Positions 1 to 15,318 of a stretch of 64,000 nt of DNA are shown here, in pieces. The position numbers and the translations under genes were made by a program. Source of the stretch: Enterobacter sp. EA-1 (GTDB lineage: Bacteria > Pseudomonadota > Gammaproteobacteria > Enterobacterales > Enterobacteriaceae). Each line of letters starts with the position of its first letter. Positions within the stretch are counted from its first letter, which is position 1. Below the pieces are notes generated by a model. It searched no databases. It had not been told where the DNA came from and worked only from the letters and a program-made list of their open reading frames with translations. The stretch is from positions 558,001 through 622,000 of the forward strand of contig CP025776.1 of the NCBI GenBank assembly GCA_002886105.1, read 5' to 3'.

Positions 1-1671
<1,671 letters not shown>

Positions 1672-1700
1672 ATGCTGTTGCTCCGCGATGGCGGGAAGCG

Positions 1701-1733
1701 AAAAAAACCGGAGCCTGTCGCTCCGGTTTTTTT
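1701..1733. terminator. Bidirectional terminator between mdh and degS
   Basis: A strong stem, ACCGGAGC paired with GCTCCGGT around a CTGTC loop, is flanked by an A-run on the left and a T-run on the right. It can therefore stop transcription from both convergent genes. Confidence 0.9.
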
Positions 1734-1740
1734 GTTGTCA

Positions 1741-2810
1741 TCAGTTGGTCGATGGGTATTCCTGAATGGTGACCTTGAAGGTCAATTTCTTATCATCACG
1801 CATCACTTCCACCGGGATTTCCGAGCCCGGGCGAATTTCCGCTACCTGATCCATGGTTTCGAGAGCTGAAACCGCAGGTTTACCGTTCACGGACGTAATA
1901 ACATCATTCACCGGATGCCTGCGCGTGCGGCTGGCCCATCGGTTGAGACTTCGTTAACGACGATCCCCTGAATCGGATCGATGCCGCCGCCCTGCGAATG
2001 CAATGGCGCGATTTCCCGCCCGCCAATACCGATATAGCCCCTGATTACCCGGCCATCGCGGATCAACTTATCCATAATCTTGGTAGCCAGCTGGAAGGGA
2101 ATCGCAAAACCAATACCTTCCGGTGTCTCACCATCATTGCTTTTATCGAAGGAAAGGGTGTTGATGCCCATCAGTTCGCCCAGCGAGTTAACCAATGCAC
2201 CGCCGGAGTTCCCGTGGTTGATGGACGCATCGGTTTGCAGGAAGTTTTGCCGCCCGGTAGGGTTCAGGCCGATACGCCCGGTGGCGCTGATAATCCCCCT
2301 CGGGTAATGGTTTGCCCGAGGTTATAAGGGTTACCGATTGCCAGCACCACATCACCGATATGCGGCGTGCGTTTGGCATTGATGGGGATCACTGGCAGCC
2401 CGCCGGTGGCATTCACCTTCAGTACCGCCAAATCGGTCAGTGAATCCGAACCGACCAGCAGCGCTTCAAACACCCGACCATCCTGCAAAGCGACGATGAT
2501 CTGGTCTGCGTCGTTAATCACGTGTTTGTTGGTAATGATATAGCCGCGTTGGTCCATGATCACACCGGAACCCAAGGTGCGGATTTCGAGGCGGTCATGG
2601 GTGGAGCTATTCAGGCTGCGGTTATAGACGTTCACCACCGCAGGCGCCGCGCGACGAACCGCCCCGGTTATAACTGGCAGGTGTTTCATCCGTGCTGTCG
2701 AATTGCCGCGACATCAGAGGGTTATTCTGGCGTAACGAAGGCATGGCGGCGATGATCAGGCCACCCACGACAACACCGATTGCAACCGAGCGTAAAAGCT
2801 TCACATACAT
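1741..2810 (-). CDS. degS: Site-1 protease DegS
   Basis: Inner-membrane-anchored serine protease that senses misfolded porin C-termini through its PDZ domain and cleaves the anti-sigma factor RseA, switching on sigma-E. Start at 2810 (MYVKLLRSVAIG) with an N-terminal membrane anchor; stop at 1741 after VTIQEYPSTN. The trypsin-like domain shows the histidine region TNKHVI, DLAVLKV, and the nucleophile motif GNSGG (near 2200), followed by one PDZ domain. Length fits the usual 355 residues. The frame is broken near 1912 (CCAGG read as CCGG), near 2295 (ACCCAGGGG read as ACCCGAGGGGG) and around 2640-2690; all three look like read errors. It lies downstream of degQ on the same strand. Confidence 0.93.
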
Positions 2811-2899
2811 GATGGGATAGTCATTAAAAGGGAACGGCAGCATACCGCTGAGTTGCCCGGACATCACATGCGGCGGTGATGCCCGGGAAAGGAAAAGGC

Positions 2900-4255
2900 T
2901 TAACGCAGCAATAAATAGATGCTGTCGTTTCCGCGGATGATATGCAACGCCATTACCGAGGGTTTTGTTTCCAGCACTTTGCGATGGATTGCACGCGGTC
3001 ACGGTTCACGCCAATGATCACATCATCTTTGTGCAGACCGGCCTGCGCAGCGCGCTGCCTTTCTCCACCTCACAATGGTAATGCCCTTGGTGCCGTCTTT
3101 TAAGCTGGCCGTCGCTTAATTCCGCGCCCTGCAAGGACGGTGAAATCAGCTCCGCGCTGGCGGAAGAGGTGCTTTTATCCAGCGTCACTTCCACATCCAG
3201 CGGTTTGCCGTCGCGCAGAATGCCGAGTTTCACTTTCGAACCGGGTTCTGTGGTGGCAATGCGTGAACGCAGTTCAGCAAAGCTGGTTAAAGGCTTCCCG
3301 TTCAGACTGACAATCACATCACCGGATTTGATCCCCGCTTTCGCAGAACCGGAATTCGGTAACACTTCGCTGACAAACGCGCCGCGCTGAACATTGAGGT
3401 TAAAGGCTTTGGCGATGTCTGCGCTCATTTCCGTGCCTTTAATACCCAGCAAGCCGCGTTTTATCTCACCAAACTGAATCAGTTGCTTAGAGAGCGTCTG
3501 CGCCATATTGCTGGGAATGGCAAAGCCAATGCCTACGCTGCCGCCGCCCGGCGCGAGGATCGCCGTATTGATGCCGATAAGCTCGCCGTTAAGATTCAGC
3601 AGCGCGCCGCCGGAGTTACCGCGGTTGATGGAGGCGTCGGTTTGAATAAAGTTTTCCAGCCCTTCCAGATTCAGGCCGCTTCGCCCGAGCGCAGAGACAA
3701 TCCCGGATGTCGCCGTCTGACCAAGGCCGAACGGGTTGCCGACGGCGACAACGAAATCGCCCACGCGCAGCGTATCCGAATCGGCGATGGCGATTTGCGT
3801 CAGGTTAGACGCGTTTTGCAACTGTAGCAGAGCGATGTCGCTCTGATCGTCGCTGCCAATCAGTTTGGCTTCGAACTCGCGCCCATCGTTGAGTTGCACA
3901 TTGATTTTTTGCGCCTGATTGATGACGTGGTTATTGGTCAACACATAGCCTTTGGCGGCATCGATAATGACGCCGGAACCCAGACCTTCAAAGGGTTGCG
4001 CTTGCTGCTGCTGATCCGGCATCTCTTCGCCGAAATACTTCTTCAGTTCCTCAGGGATTTTCCGACCCTGTACGGCTGTACCTTCAACCTGCACGCTAAC
4101 CACCGCGGGCAGAACTTTTTCCCAGAACCGGCGCGAGACTTGGCAGCGCACCTGCACCTGTGACGGCATCGCCGCCATCGCACCGGAATGGTGCCGAGAG
4201 AGTTAACCCGACACTTAACGCAAACGCACTCAACAGCTGGGTTGGTTTCTTCCAT
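2900..4255 (-). CDS. degQ: Periplasmic serine endoprotease DegQ
   Basis: DegQ is a periplasmic protease-chaperone of the HtrA family with one protease and two PDZ domains. From the ATG at 4253-4255 the protein reads MKKPTQLLSAFALSVGLTLS, a signal peptide, once an extra G (ATGAAG read as ATGGAAG) is removed. Protease motifs are seen: TNNHVI, SDIALLQ, and the nucleophile GNSGGALLN (near 3610). PDZ1 follows with GLLGIKG, PDZ2 toward the C-terminus, ending DSIYLLLR. The span matches the 455-residue family length. Most of the protease and PDZ1 is in one frame; breaks sit at the N-terminus (about 4130-4250) and in PDZ2 (about 3010-3110). Confidence 0.94.
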
Positions 4256-4424
4256 TGATGCTGGCTCTCGTTACCTGAAGTGAAAGGAATGACGCCCCAA
4301 AACAATTTGATGTTATTGAAATTTCAACCGCGTAACAATGAGGTGAACGACTAAATAATAGCTGCGATGCAGAAGAAGGGACGGGCGCGCGATACGCGCC
4401 CGTAAAAATAAGGAAAAGGATCGA

Positions 4425-4823
4425 TTATTTGCGGTTTGCGCTGCCGCGCAACAGGCCGGATGCACCTTCTGAATAGTCGCGCGGGATCTGTACCGGCGCC
4501 TGATCGTTGCTGGCTTCCGATTCAGCCAGACGGTTACGGAACGGGTTTTCTTCCGCGGACATTTCCGGCAGCAGGCTGGAGGAGCTTTTAGCCATGTGCT
4601 GGTAAAGCTGGCGGTAGTCGTGCGCCATGTTATCCAGAAGCTCTGCGCTGCGGGCAAAGTGGCTCACCAGCTCTTCGCGGTACTCTTCCAGTTCGGCTTT
4701 GTTTTTTCCAGTTCGTACTGCAAGGCCTGTTGTTGGCGCAATTTGCGGTTTCCGAAACGCATGCCCACGGCACCGATAATAATGCCGACAACCAACCCAA
4801 TTAGCGCATATTCCCGAGGTCAT
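4425..4823 (-). CDS. zapG: Z-ring/envelope associated protein ZapG (YhcB)
   Basis: Small inner-membrane protein with one N-terminal transmembrane segment (ALIGLVVGIIIGAVG-like, near 4800) and a long cytoplasmic coiled coil; it links cell division and envelope synthesis. The C-terminal part ELEEYREELVSHFARSAELL and the tail YSEGASGLLRGSANRK are clear. Start MTWEYALIG at 4823 needs CCTGG where CCTCGG stands on the coding strand (4813-4819), a clean example of the window-wide Dcm-site error. A second break lies in the QQALQYELEK region near 4700. Divergent from zapE. Confidence 0.92.
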   Translation of the reverse strand: MTSGICANWVGCRHYYRCRGHAFRKPQIAPTTGLAVRTGKNKAELEEYREELVSHFARSAELLDNMAHDYRQLYQHMAKSSSSLLPEMSAEENPFRNRLAESEASNDQAPVQIPRDYSEGASGLLRGSANRK

Positions 4824-5011
4824 GAACTTCTCCCGTTGTTTTGTGATTCCGTAGGGTCCCGGCGGCAAGCTCCTGCCTGCGCCTGATAGTGCCACTATAA
4901 CCGCTAATAGTGCAGAAGTGGAATCCTGCCGCAGCATCGCGTAGTGTAGAACGGCCTTTTTTCGTCAACCCTGTGGGGGCGGATCGATTTTCAAGGAACA
5001 ACAATAACACC

Positions 5012-6126
5012 ATGCAAAGCCTTTCCCCGACATCGCGATATCACAATGCCCTGCACGAGGGTAGCCATCAGCCGGATGATGTGCAAAAGAAGCGGTTAAC
5101 CGGCTGGACATTATTTACCGGTGGCGTTAATCAACCGTAGTGAAACTGCCGCGCAGCAGAGCAGCGGCCTGCTGGCGACGTTCGGGCAAGCGCGATACGC
5201 GCACGCCAGCGCCAGTACGCGGCCTGTATATGTGGGGCGGCGTAGGGCGCGGGAAGACTGGCTGATGGATCTGTTCTATCAAAGCCTGCCCGGAGCCCGT
5301 AAGCAGCGCCTGCATTTCCACCGTTTTATGCTGCGCGTGCACGAAGAGCTGACGTCGCTGCAAGGGCAAACGGACCCACTGGAGATTGTGGCTGACCGCT
5401 TTAAAGCCGAAACCGATGTGCTGTGTTTCGATGAATTTTTCGTGTCGGACATTACCGACGCAATGCTGCTGGGCGGATTGATGAAAGCACTGTTCGCGCG
5501 TGGGATCACGCTGGTCGCCACCTCGAATATTCCGCCAGATGAGCTCTATCGCAACGGCTTGCAGCGTTCGCGTTTCCTGCCCGCTATCGATGCAATCAAA
5601 CAGTTCTGCGACATTATGAATGTCGATGCGGGTGTCGATTATCGCCTGCGTACGTTAACGCAGGCGCATCTGTGGCTGACGCCGCTCAATGATGAAACCA
5701 GTCAGCAGATGGACAAACTCTGGCTGGCGCTGGCGGGAGCAAAACGCGAGCGTGCGCCGGAGCTGGAGATTAATCACCGTCCGTTGCCGACTCTGGGCGT
5801 GGAAAACCAGACGCTGGCGGTGTCGTTTGCCACGCTCTGTGTGGATGCGCGTAGCCAGCACGATTACATTGCACTCTCACGGCTGTTCCACCGTTCTGTT
5901 ATTTGAGGTGCCGGTGATGACGCCGCTGATGGAAAGTGAGGCACGGCGCTTTATTGCACTGGTGGATGAGTTTTACGAGCGTCACGTCAAACTGGTGGTG
6001 AGCGCCGCATCGCCGCTGCATGAGATTTATCAAGGCGAACGCCTGAAGTTTGAATTTCAGCGCTGTTTATCGCGTTTGCAGGAGATGCAGAGCGAGGAGT
6101 ATCTGAAACGCACGCATATGCCGTAG
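5012..6126 (+). CDS. zapE: Cell division ATPase ZapE (YhcM)
   Basis: AFG1-like AAA-type ATPase that acts at the Z-ring and is needed under stress or anaerobic growth. Start ATG at 5012 (MQSLSPTSRYHNAL), stop TAG at 6124-6126. The Walker A motif GGVGRGKTWLMD lies near 5236-5270, but the base stretch AAGACTGG has lost one C from AAGACCTGG, so the frame shifts inside the motif. Walker B is CFDEFFVSDITDA (near 5425) and sensor 1 is ATSNIPP (5520). The C-terminus ends RLQEMQSEEYLKRTHMP. Other breaks fall in the first 150 bases and near 5895. Full family length. Confidence 0.93.
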
Positions 6127-6198
6127 TGGGGCGGGAAAAGACGCGACAAATCCCCATCCAAATCACAAAAAGGGGTCGATCTTTGACCCCGACTTCTC

Positions 6199-6204
6199 TA
6201 TAAT
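6199..6204 (+). promoter_or_regulatory. -10 element of the rplM-rpsI promoter
   Basis: A perfect TATAAT is followed by GC-rich sequence resembling a stringent discriminator (CCTGCGACC), typical of ribosomal protein promoters. The matching -35 is imperfect (TCGATC about 16-17 bases upstream). Transcription from here gives an untranslated leader of about 155 bases before rplM. Confidence 0.6.
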
Positions 6205-6344
6205 CCTGCGACCCCACGTTACAACAAGGTTTTTTCCCGAAACACTTGTGTGCCGGCTAAACATATCCGAAGGGGTGGGTTTACTGGACAATGTCGTGTG
6301 AACCTCACTTGTATTTAAGCGTTTGGGTGTTCACCAACGTGTAA

Positions 6345-6798
<454 letters not shown>

Positions 6799-6810
6799 TC
6801 GGGATTATAG

Positions 6811-7206
<396 letters not shown>

Positions 7207-7236
7207 TTGGTTTCTGCTTCGGCAGAACGATTGGCG

Positions 7237-7266
7237 AAAAAACCCGGTGCAAACCGGGTTTTTTTA
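7237..7266 (+). terminator. Terminator of rplM-rpsI
   Basis: Stem AACCCGGT/ACCGGGTT with a short loop (GCAA region), preceded by an A-run and followed by seven Ts. The remainder of the rpsI-sspA gap (to 7517) must hold the sspA promoter; nothing else is evident in it. Confidence 0.9.
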
Positions 7267-7517
7267 TGATAAAATCATGTTATCCACAGTAATTGATTGA
7301 TTATCTCTTCTTTTCAGCATTTCCAGAATCCCCTCACCACAAAGCCCGCAAAATCTGGTAAACTATCATCCAATTTTCTGCCCAAATGGCTGGGATTGTT
7401 CATTTTTTGTTTGCTTTTTTAAACGAGAGTGACAGTACGCGCGGGTGGTTAACTCAACATCTGACCGGTCGATTTGGTCCGGTAGTAGTAAATACTGAAT
7501 ATACACCGGAGGTTTTC

Positions 7518-8158
7518 ATGGCTGTCGCTGCCAACAAACGTTCGGTAATGACGCTGTTTTCTGGTCCTGTGGACATCTATAGCCATCAGGTCCGTATCGT
7601 GCTGGCCGAAAAAGGTGTCAGCTTCGAAATTGAGCACGTGGAAAAGGATAATCCTCCTCAGGATCTGATTGACCTCAACCCGAATCAAAGCGTACCGACA
7701 CTTGTAGATCGTGAGCTCACTCTGTGGGAATCACGCATCATTATGGAATATCTGGATGAGCGTTTCCCGCATCCGCCGTTGATGCCGGTTTATCCGGTCG
7801 CGCGTGGTGAAAGCCGTCTGTACATGCACCGTATTGAGAAGGACTGGTATTCTCTGATGAATACTATCCAGAACAGCAGTGGTGCGCAGGCTGACGCGGC
7901 GCGTAAACAGCTCCGTGAAGAACTGCTGGCAATTGGCCCGCTGTTCACCCAGAAACCTTACTTCCTGAATGACGAATTCAGCCCTGGTGGATTGCTACCT
8001 TGCTCCGCTGCTGTGGCGTTTGCCGGTACTGGGTATCGAGCTGAGCGGTACAGGCGCTAAAGAGCTGAAAGGATATATGACGCGGGTATTTGAACGTGAC
8101 TCCTTCCTCGCCTCTCTGACAGAAGCCGAGCGCGAAATGCGCCCTGGGCCGGGGTTAA
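7518..8158 (+). CDS. sspA: Stringent starvation protein A
   Basis: RNA polymerase-associated protein with a glutathione-S-transferase fold, needed for acid tolerance and for the phage P1 late activator. Start MAVAANKRSVMTLFSGP at 7518, after GGAGG. It contains the thioredoxin-like domain with VPTLVDRELTLWESRIIMEYL and the helical C-terminal domain ending LTEAEREMRLGRG. Breaks near 7983 (GCCTGG read as GCCCTGG, LVDCYLAPLLWR region) and near 8143 (CGCCTGG read as CGCCCTGG) are both at Dcm sites. Stop TAA at 8156-8158, just before sspB. Confidence 0.95.
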
Positions 8159-8162
8159 TTGC

Positions 8163-8646
8163 ATGGATTTGTCACAACTGTCTCCACGCCGTCCGTACTT
8201 ATTACGGGCCTTTTTACGAATGGCTGCTGGATAACCAGCTTACGCCGCATCTGGTTGTTGATGTGACGATGCCGGGCGTACGCGTGCCGATGGAGTATGC
8301 GCGTGACGGGCAAATCGTGTTAAACATCGCGCCGCGCGCGGTCGGAAACTCAATGACGAAGTGCGCTTCAGCGCTCGCTTCGGTGGTGTACCTCGCCAGT
8401 CTCTGTGCCGCTGGCCGCCGTACTGGCGATTTATGCCCGTGAAAACGGCGCCGGCACCATGTTTGAACCGGAAGCTGCATACGACGAAGACGCCGTCAGT
8501 CTGAACGATGACGACGAGACTTCCGCGCAGGAAAGCGAGACGGTAATGTCGGTTATCGACGGTGATAAACCTGACCACGCAGACGATCAGGATAACGATC
8601 GACGATCCGCCGCCACGCGGTGGGCGTCCGTCGCTGCGGGTAGTGA
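8163..8646 (+). CDS. sspB: ClpXP adaptor SspB
   Basis: SspB binds ssrA-tagged peptides from stalled ribosomes and the N-domain of RseA and tethers them to ClpXP. Start MDLSQLSPRRPYLL at 8163, four bases after sspA. The substrate-binding core (FYEWLLDNQLTPHLVVDV, VPMEYARDGQIVLNIAPRAVGN) is followed by an acidic flexible linker and the C-terminal ClpX-docking tail (PRGGRPSLRVV). Breaks near 8206, 8353 and 8400, and in the linker near 8600. The exact stop is obscured by an indel just before the terminator, so the end is approximate. Confidence 0.92.
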
Positions 8647-8649
8647 GAA

Positions 8650-8677
8650 CAAAACAGGGCCGGTTGGCCCTGTTTTG
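8650..8677 (+). terminator. Terminator of sspAB
   Basis: AAAACAGGGCC pairs with GGCCCTGTTTT around a GGTT loop and is followed by T-rich sequence. Confidence 0.85.
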
Positions 8678-8719
8678 CTATCGGCAGTTCCTGCAGTCCT
8701 TCCCTGAAAAAGACTTAAT

Positions 8720-8745
8720 AAAAAGGAGGCCGAAGCCTCCTTTTG
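8720..8745. terminator. Terminator facing gltD
   Basis: AAAAAGGAGGC pairs with GCCTCCTTTT with a CGAA loop. The A-run on the left becomes a U-run for leftward transcripts from gltBD; it may also serve sspAB as a backup. Confidence 0.85.
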
Positions 8746-8760
8746 GGCACTACATGGATA

Positions 8761-10170
<1,410 letters not shown>

Positions 10171-10179
10171 CTGAATTCC

Positions 10180-13100
10180 TTACTGCGCCTGCACGCGCAA
10201 CTCCAGCCGCGCTGCGACTACGGTGACCTAACAGGGCTTTCACATCGCTGGATTTCGGCTTAACCAGAGCGAATTTCGCCGCAAATGCTGGCCAGTTCGC
10301 CGAGGATCTCTTCGCCGCGCTGAGAACCGGTATGCTGCACATGTTCGGTGATCAGACCGCGCAGATGTTCTTCATGGATGGCGAGGTCATCGACGCTCAA
10401 CACTTCCACCAGTTCCGGGTTAACGCGTTTACGGAATTCACCGTCTTCATCCAGTACATAGCCGAAGCCGCCTGTCATACCCGCACCAAAGTTGACGCCG
10501 GTTTTACCCAGTACGCAAACAATACCGCCGGTCATATATTCACAACCGTTATCGCCAATGCCTTCCACCACGGTAATCGCACCCGAGTTACGCACCGCGA
10601 AACGCTCGCCAGCACGCCCTGCGGCGTAGAGTCGGCCACCGGTGGCACCATACAGACAGGTGTTGCCGATAATGCTCGCTTCATGGCTGCGGAAAGCAGA
10701 ACCCACCGGAGGACGAATGGCCAGCAGACCGCCCGCCATACCTTTACCGACGTAGTCGTTGGCATCACCGGTCAGGTAAAGCTCAACGCCGCCAGCGTTC
10801 CACACGCCGAAGCTCTGGCCCGCGGTGCCGCTAAAGTGGGCTTTAATCGGATCGGCCGCCAGACCCCTGGTCGCCGTGCGTCTGTGCAATATAGCCAGAC
10901 AGCAACGCGCCAACGGAGCGGTCGGTGTTGCGGATATCGAACCAGAAGGTTTTGCTCTGTTTCTCATCCACGAACGGCTTGGCTTGTTGCAGTAACTGCG
11001 CATTCAGCACGCCATTATCAAACGGCGGGTTGTTTTCGGTGCAGTACAGCGCCTTACCCGGATGGGGTTCAGCGGTTTCCAACAGTTTCGCCAGATCCAG
11101 TTTTTGCTGTTTGGCGGTAAAACCATCCAGCTCTTTGGAGCAGGTCAGTGCGGCCAATCAGGTCGACCCGGTGCGTTTAACACCCAGTTGCGCCATCAGC
11201 TCGCGGGTTTCACGTGCGATGAATTCAAAGTAGTTCGTCACTTTGAACGGCAGGCCGTGATAGTGGTTCTTACGCAGTTTATCGTCCTGTGTTGCTACGC
11301 CGGTGGCGCAGTTGTTCAGGTGACAGATACGCAGATATTTACAGCCCAGCGCCACCATCGGACCGGTGCCGAAGCCAAAGCTTTCTGCACCCGAGGATCG
11401 CCGCTTTAATGATGTCCTGCCCGGTTTTCAGACCGCCATCCACCTGCAAACGGATCTTTATGACGCAAGCCATTGGCAACCAGTGCCTGTTGGGTTTCCA
11501 CCAGACCCAGTTCCCACGGGCAACCGGCATACTTCACCGAGGAGAGCGGGCTTGCGCCGGTGCCGCCATCGTAACCGGCGATAGTGATCAGGTCGGCGTA
11601 CGCTTTTGCCACACCGGTCGCGATGGTGCCGACGCCCGGTTCGGAAACCAGCTTCACGGAGATCATTGCTTTCGGGTTGACCTGTTTCAGGTCAAAAATC
11701 AGCTGCGCCAAATCTTCAATAGAGTAAATATCGTGGTGCGGTGGTGGGGGAAATCAGCGTGACGCCGGTACGGAGTAGCGCAGTTTCGCGATGTACGGCG
11801 TGACTTTATCGCCCCGGTAACTGACCGCCTTCACACCGGTTTGGCCCCCTGAGCGACTTTGATCTGGATAACATCAGCGTTCACCAGATAAGCCGGCGTT
11901 ACGCCGAAGCGACCGGAAGCAACCTGCTTAATACGCGAGACTTTGTTGGTGCCGTAACGCGCCGGATCTTCACCGCCTTCACCGGAGTTAGAGAAACCGC
12001 CAAGGCTGTTCATGGCTTCCGCCAGCGCTTCGTGGGCTTCCGGGCTCAATGCACCAATAGACATGGCCGCGGTATCAAAGCGTTTAAACAGCTCACTCGC
12101 CGGTTCCACGTCTTTCAGATTGACCGCTTCGCCGTTTGGCGTGATGGATAACAGGTCGCGCAGCGTTGCTGCCGGACGCTCGTTCACCAGCTTCGCATAT
12201 TCCTGATAGTCGCTATATTCGCCGCTCTGCACCGCCTGTTGCAGCGTACGCACCACGTCCGGATTGTAAGCGTGATATTCGCCGCCGTGGACATACTTCA
12301 GCAGACCGCCTTGTGACAGCGGCTTACGCGCTAGACGACTTTAGAGAGGTTCAGCAGATCCTGCTGGAAGTCGGTAAAGCCTGCGCCGCCAATACGGCTA
12401 ATCACACCACAGGAAGCACAGTGCGGCGACATCGTCATGCAGACCGACCGCTTCGAACAGTTTGGAACAGCGATAAGAGGCAATGGTCGAGATGCCCATT
12501 TTGGACATGATCTTGTACAGACCTTTGTTGATGCCGTTACGGTAGTTCAGCATCACAGTGCGGTAGTTTTTCTCGATGGCTTTATTGTCGACCAGTTTTG
12601 CCAGCGTTTCATACGCCGGTACGGGTAGATAGCCGTCGCGCCGAAGCCCAACAGCACCGCGAAGTGGTGCGGGTCGCAGGCGCTGGCGGTTTCGACAATA
12701 ATGTTGGCATCACAGCGCAGGCTCTTATCAACCAGACGTGTCTGGATAGCGCCCACCGCCATTGGTGCCGGAACCGGCAGGCGATTTTTCGCGATATTGC
12801 GATCGGAGAGCACCAGCAGCACGGTGCCGTTACGCACCATCTGTTCAGCTTTATCACACAGCGCTTTAACGGTCTCTTCCAGCGTCACTTCGGTGACGTC
12901 GAACGTGATATCCAGCGTATCGGCGCGGTAGTGCTCCTCTTTTATCGTCGTGAGCTGTTTGGAAATCGGAATAGAGCAGGATCGGCGATTTAAAGCTCAG
13001 ACGGTGCGCGGCCTTCGGCTTCACAGAAGACGTTCATTTCGCGGCCAATGCTGGTGGCCAGCGACATCACGTGCGCTTCACGCAGCGGATCGATAGGCGG

Positions 13101-14648
13101 GTTGGTCACCTGCGCAAACTGCTGACGGAAGTAGTCATAAATAATGCGCGGCTGGCTGGAGAGCACGGCGAATGGTGTGTCATCCCCCATCGATCCGACC
13201 GCTTCACCGGCCATTTTCACCCAGTACGCGGATAACGGAGTCCAGCTCTTCAAAACTGTAGTTAAACTGTTTCTGATAGCTGGCCAGCAGGTCGTCATCC
13301 ATTTCGCGGGTGCCGACTTCTTCATCCGGCAGATCTTCAAACGGCACCCAGACGGCGGACGTTTTTCTCCATCCACTCTTTGTACGGGTGGCGGCTTTTC
13401 AGATCGTCATCGGTTTCCGCCGAGTGCAGAATGCGCCCGCCGCGGGTATCAATAACCATCAACTCGCCGAGGACCAACGCGGCCTTTTTCCACCACTTCG
13501 TCCGGCTGGTAATCCCAAATGCCCACTTCAGAAGCACAGGTGATCAGCTTATCTTTAGTGATGACATAGCGCGCCGGACGCAGACCGTTACGGTCGAGGT
13601 TGCAGGCGGCGAAACGACCGTCGGACATCACAATGCCCGCAGGGCCGTCCCACAGTTCCATATGCATGGAGTTAAAGTCGAAGAAGCTGCGCAAGTCCGG
13701 ATCCATATCCGGGTTGTTCTGCCATGCTGGCGGCACCAACAGACGCATCGCGCGCACGATATCCATCCCGCCTGCCAGAAGCAGTTCGAGCATGTTATCC
13801 ATTGAGCTGGAGTCTGAGCCGGTTTCGTTGACGAACGGCGCGGCATCATGGAGATCCGGAATCAGCGGCGTTTGGAATTTATAGGTACGCGCACGCGCCC
13901 ACTGGCGGTTGCCGGTGATGGTGTTAATTTCACCGTTGTGCGCCGGGGTAGCGGAACGGCTGCGCCAGCGGCCAGCGCGGTACGGTATTGGTGGAGAAGC
14001 GCTGGTGGAACAGGCAAATGGCCGATTCCAGACGCAGGTCCGCCAGTCCGAGGTAGAAGCGCGGCAGGTCAGCCGGCATACACAGACCTTTATAGATGTT
14101 CACCGAGGTTCGAGAGGCTACAAACGTAGAACTCTTTATCTTCTTGCAGGCGTTTTTCAATACGGCGACGAGCGATAAACAGACGACGCTCCATATCGCG
14201 CGGACGCCAGCCGGGGCGTTAACAAAAATTTGCTCCAATACGAGGCAGCGAGGAGAGGGCGATTTCACCGAGCACTCCGTCGTTCGTTGGCACATCGCGC
14301 CAGCCAACAATGGACAAGGTCTCACGTTGAAGCTCTTCTTCAACAATACGGCGCGATGCGCTGGCTTTTTCCGGATCCCGGTTCAGGAACAGCATGCCCA
14401 CGGCGTAATTTTTGGCTAAACGCCAGCCGCGCTCTTCCGCCACAATACGGAAGAAACGATCGGGTTTTTTGCAGCAGTAAACCGCAACCATCACCGGTTT
14501 TACCGTCGGCGAGGATTGCGCCGCGGTGCTGCATTCTGGCCAGTGCGTGAATAGCGGTGCGCACTACCTTGTGGCTAGGTTCGCCTTCTATGTGGGCGAT
14601 CAGGCCGAAACCACAGTTATCCCTCTCAAGGGATTTATCGTACAACAT
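10180..14648 (-). CDS. gltB: Glutamate synthase large (alpha) subunit
   Basis: NADPH-glutamate synthase large subunit, about 1,490 residues; it transfers glutamine amide nitrogen to 2-oxoglutarate. The start at 14648 reads [20 protein letters not shown]; the cysteine in NCGFG becomes the N-terminal nucleophile after removal of the short propeptide. Domains in order: Ntn amidotransferase (to about 13350, with [15 protein letters not shown]), central domain, FMN-binding synthase domain ([19 protein letters not shown]-like near 11950; [18 protein letters not shown] near 11550) with 3Fe-4S cysteines, and the C-terminal beta-helix ([16 protein letters not shown]). At least a dozen small indels split it. 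A single uninterrupted gene is inferred from the unbroken homology across all frames. Confidence 0.95.
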
Positions 14649-15318
14649 ATCAGTGAACCTCCCGAGGCTCTACGGGAGCCCCTCCTGAACGATGCGCACA
14701 GGCGTAAAAAGAGCATGGCGACGGGGCATTTGCCTCGCATGTCGCCCTCTTTTAATTTCCTTTTCGCATCGATACACAAGTGTTGAGGACTTGCTTAAGA
14801 GGGAATCTCAATAACTGCATAAATATGATGAGCAGACTGCTCATCCAGAAAGCTTCCAGCGGATTTCCAAGTTATCGGGAATCCGTACACAGGTCAAATG
14901 CCGAGCTTATTTATACAAAAATGTGCTAAACATGAATTAACAATTTGATAAATAAGTAAATTTAACTATTTTTACATTGGGTAAGCGGCAGACTAAGCGG
15001 CAGCAGAGTGTGATCTGACTCACTATCCAAAAGCGCTCTTTATGATGTTCTATTCTGATTGTCGAATTAATGGCAGATTTTTATTCTGCTCTTGAAGCGC
15101 CGCCCGCATAAAGTCACTGTTTTTCACCGGTGTTCGTATTTCTGCAAAATAATGCAGGAACATAAGGAAAAGTAATTGCCTGTAGCGTGAATGAAATTGC
15201 GATTATATTGACTGTTTATGCAATGGATAAAGGCCTTCCCGGGCGATTGATCCGAGTCATCGCCGACGAAGCTAAAAGTGGCAGGCTACACCCTTTCTTC
15301 AGGGCGGCCTTCCAGATT
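14649..15318. other. gltB-yhcC divergent intergenic region
   Basis: About 670 bases with no supported gene. It is AT-rich in the middle (14900-14980), as expected of the long gltBDF control region that in E. coli binds Lrp and IHF; I cannot place those sites exactly. An open frame at 15187-15318 runs into yhcC but lacks a ribosome site and any homology I recognise. Confidence 0.6.

Noticed and set aside
15187-15318. Small open frame upstream of yhcC
   Set aside because: No ribosome site and no recognisable homology; it is only an upstream extension of the yhcC region.
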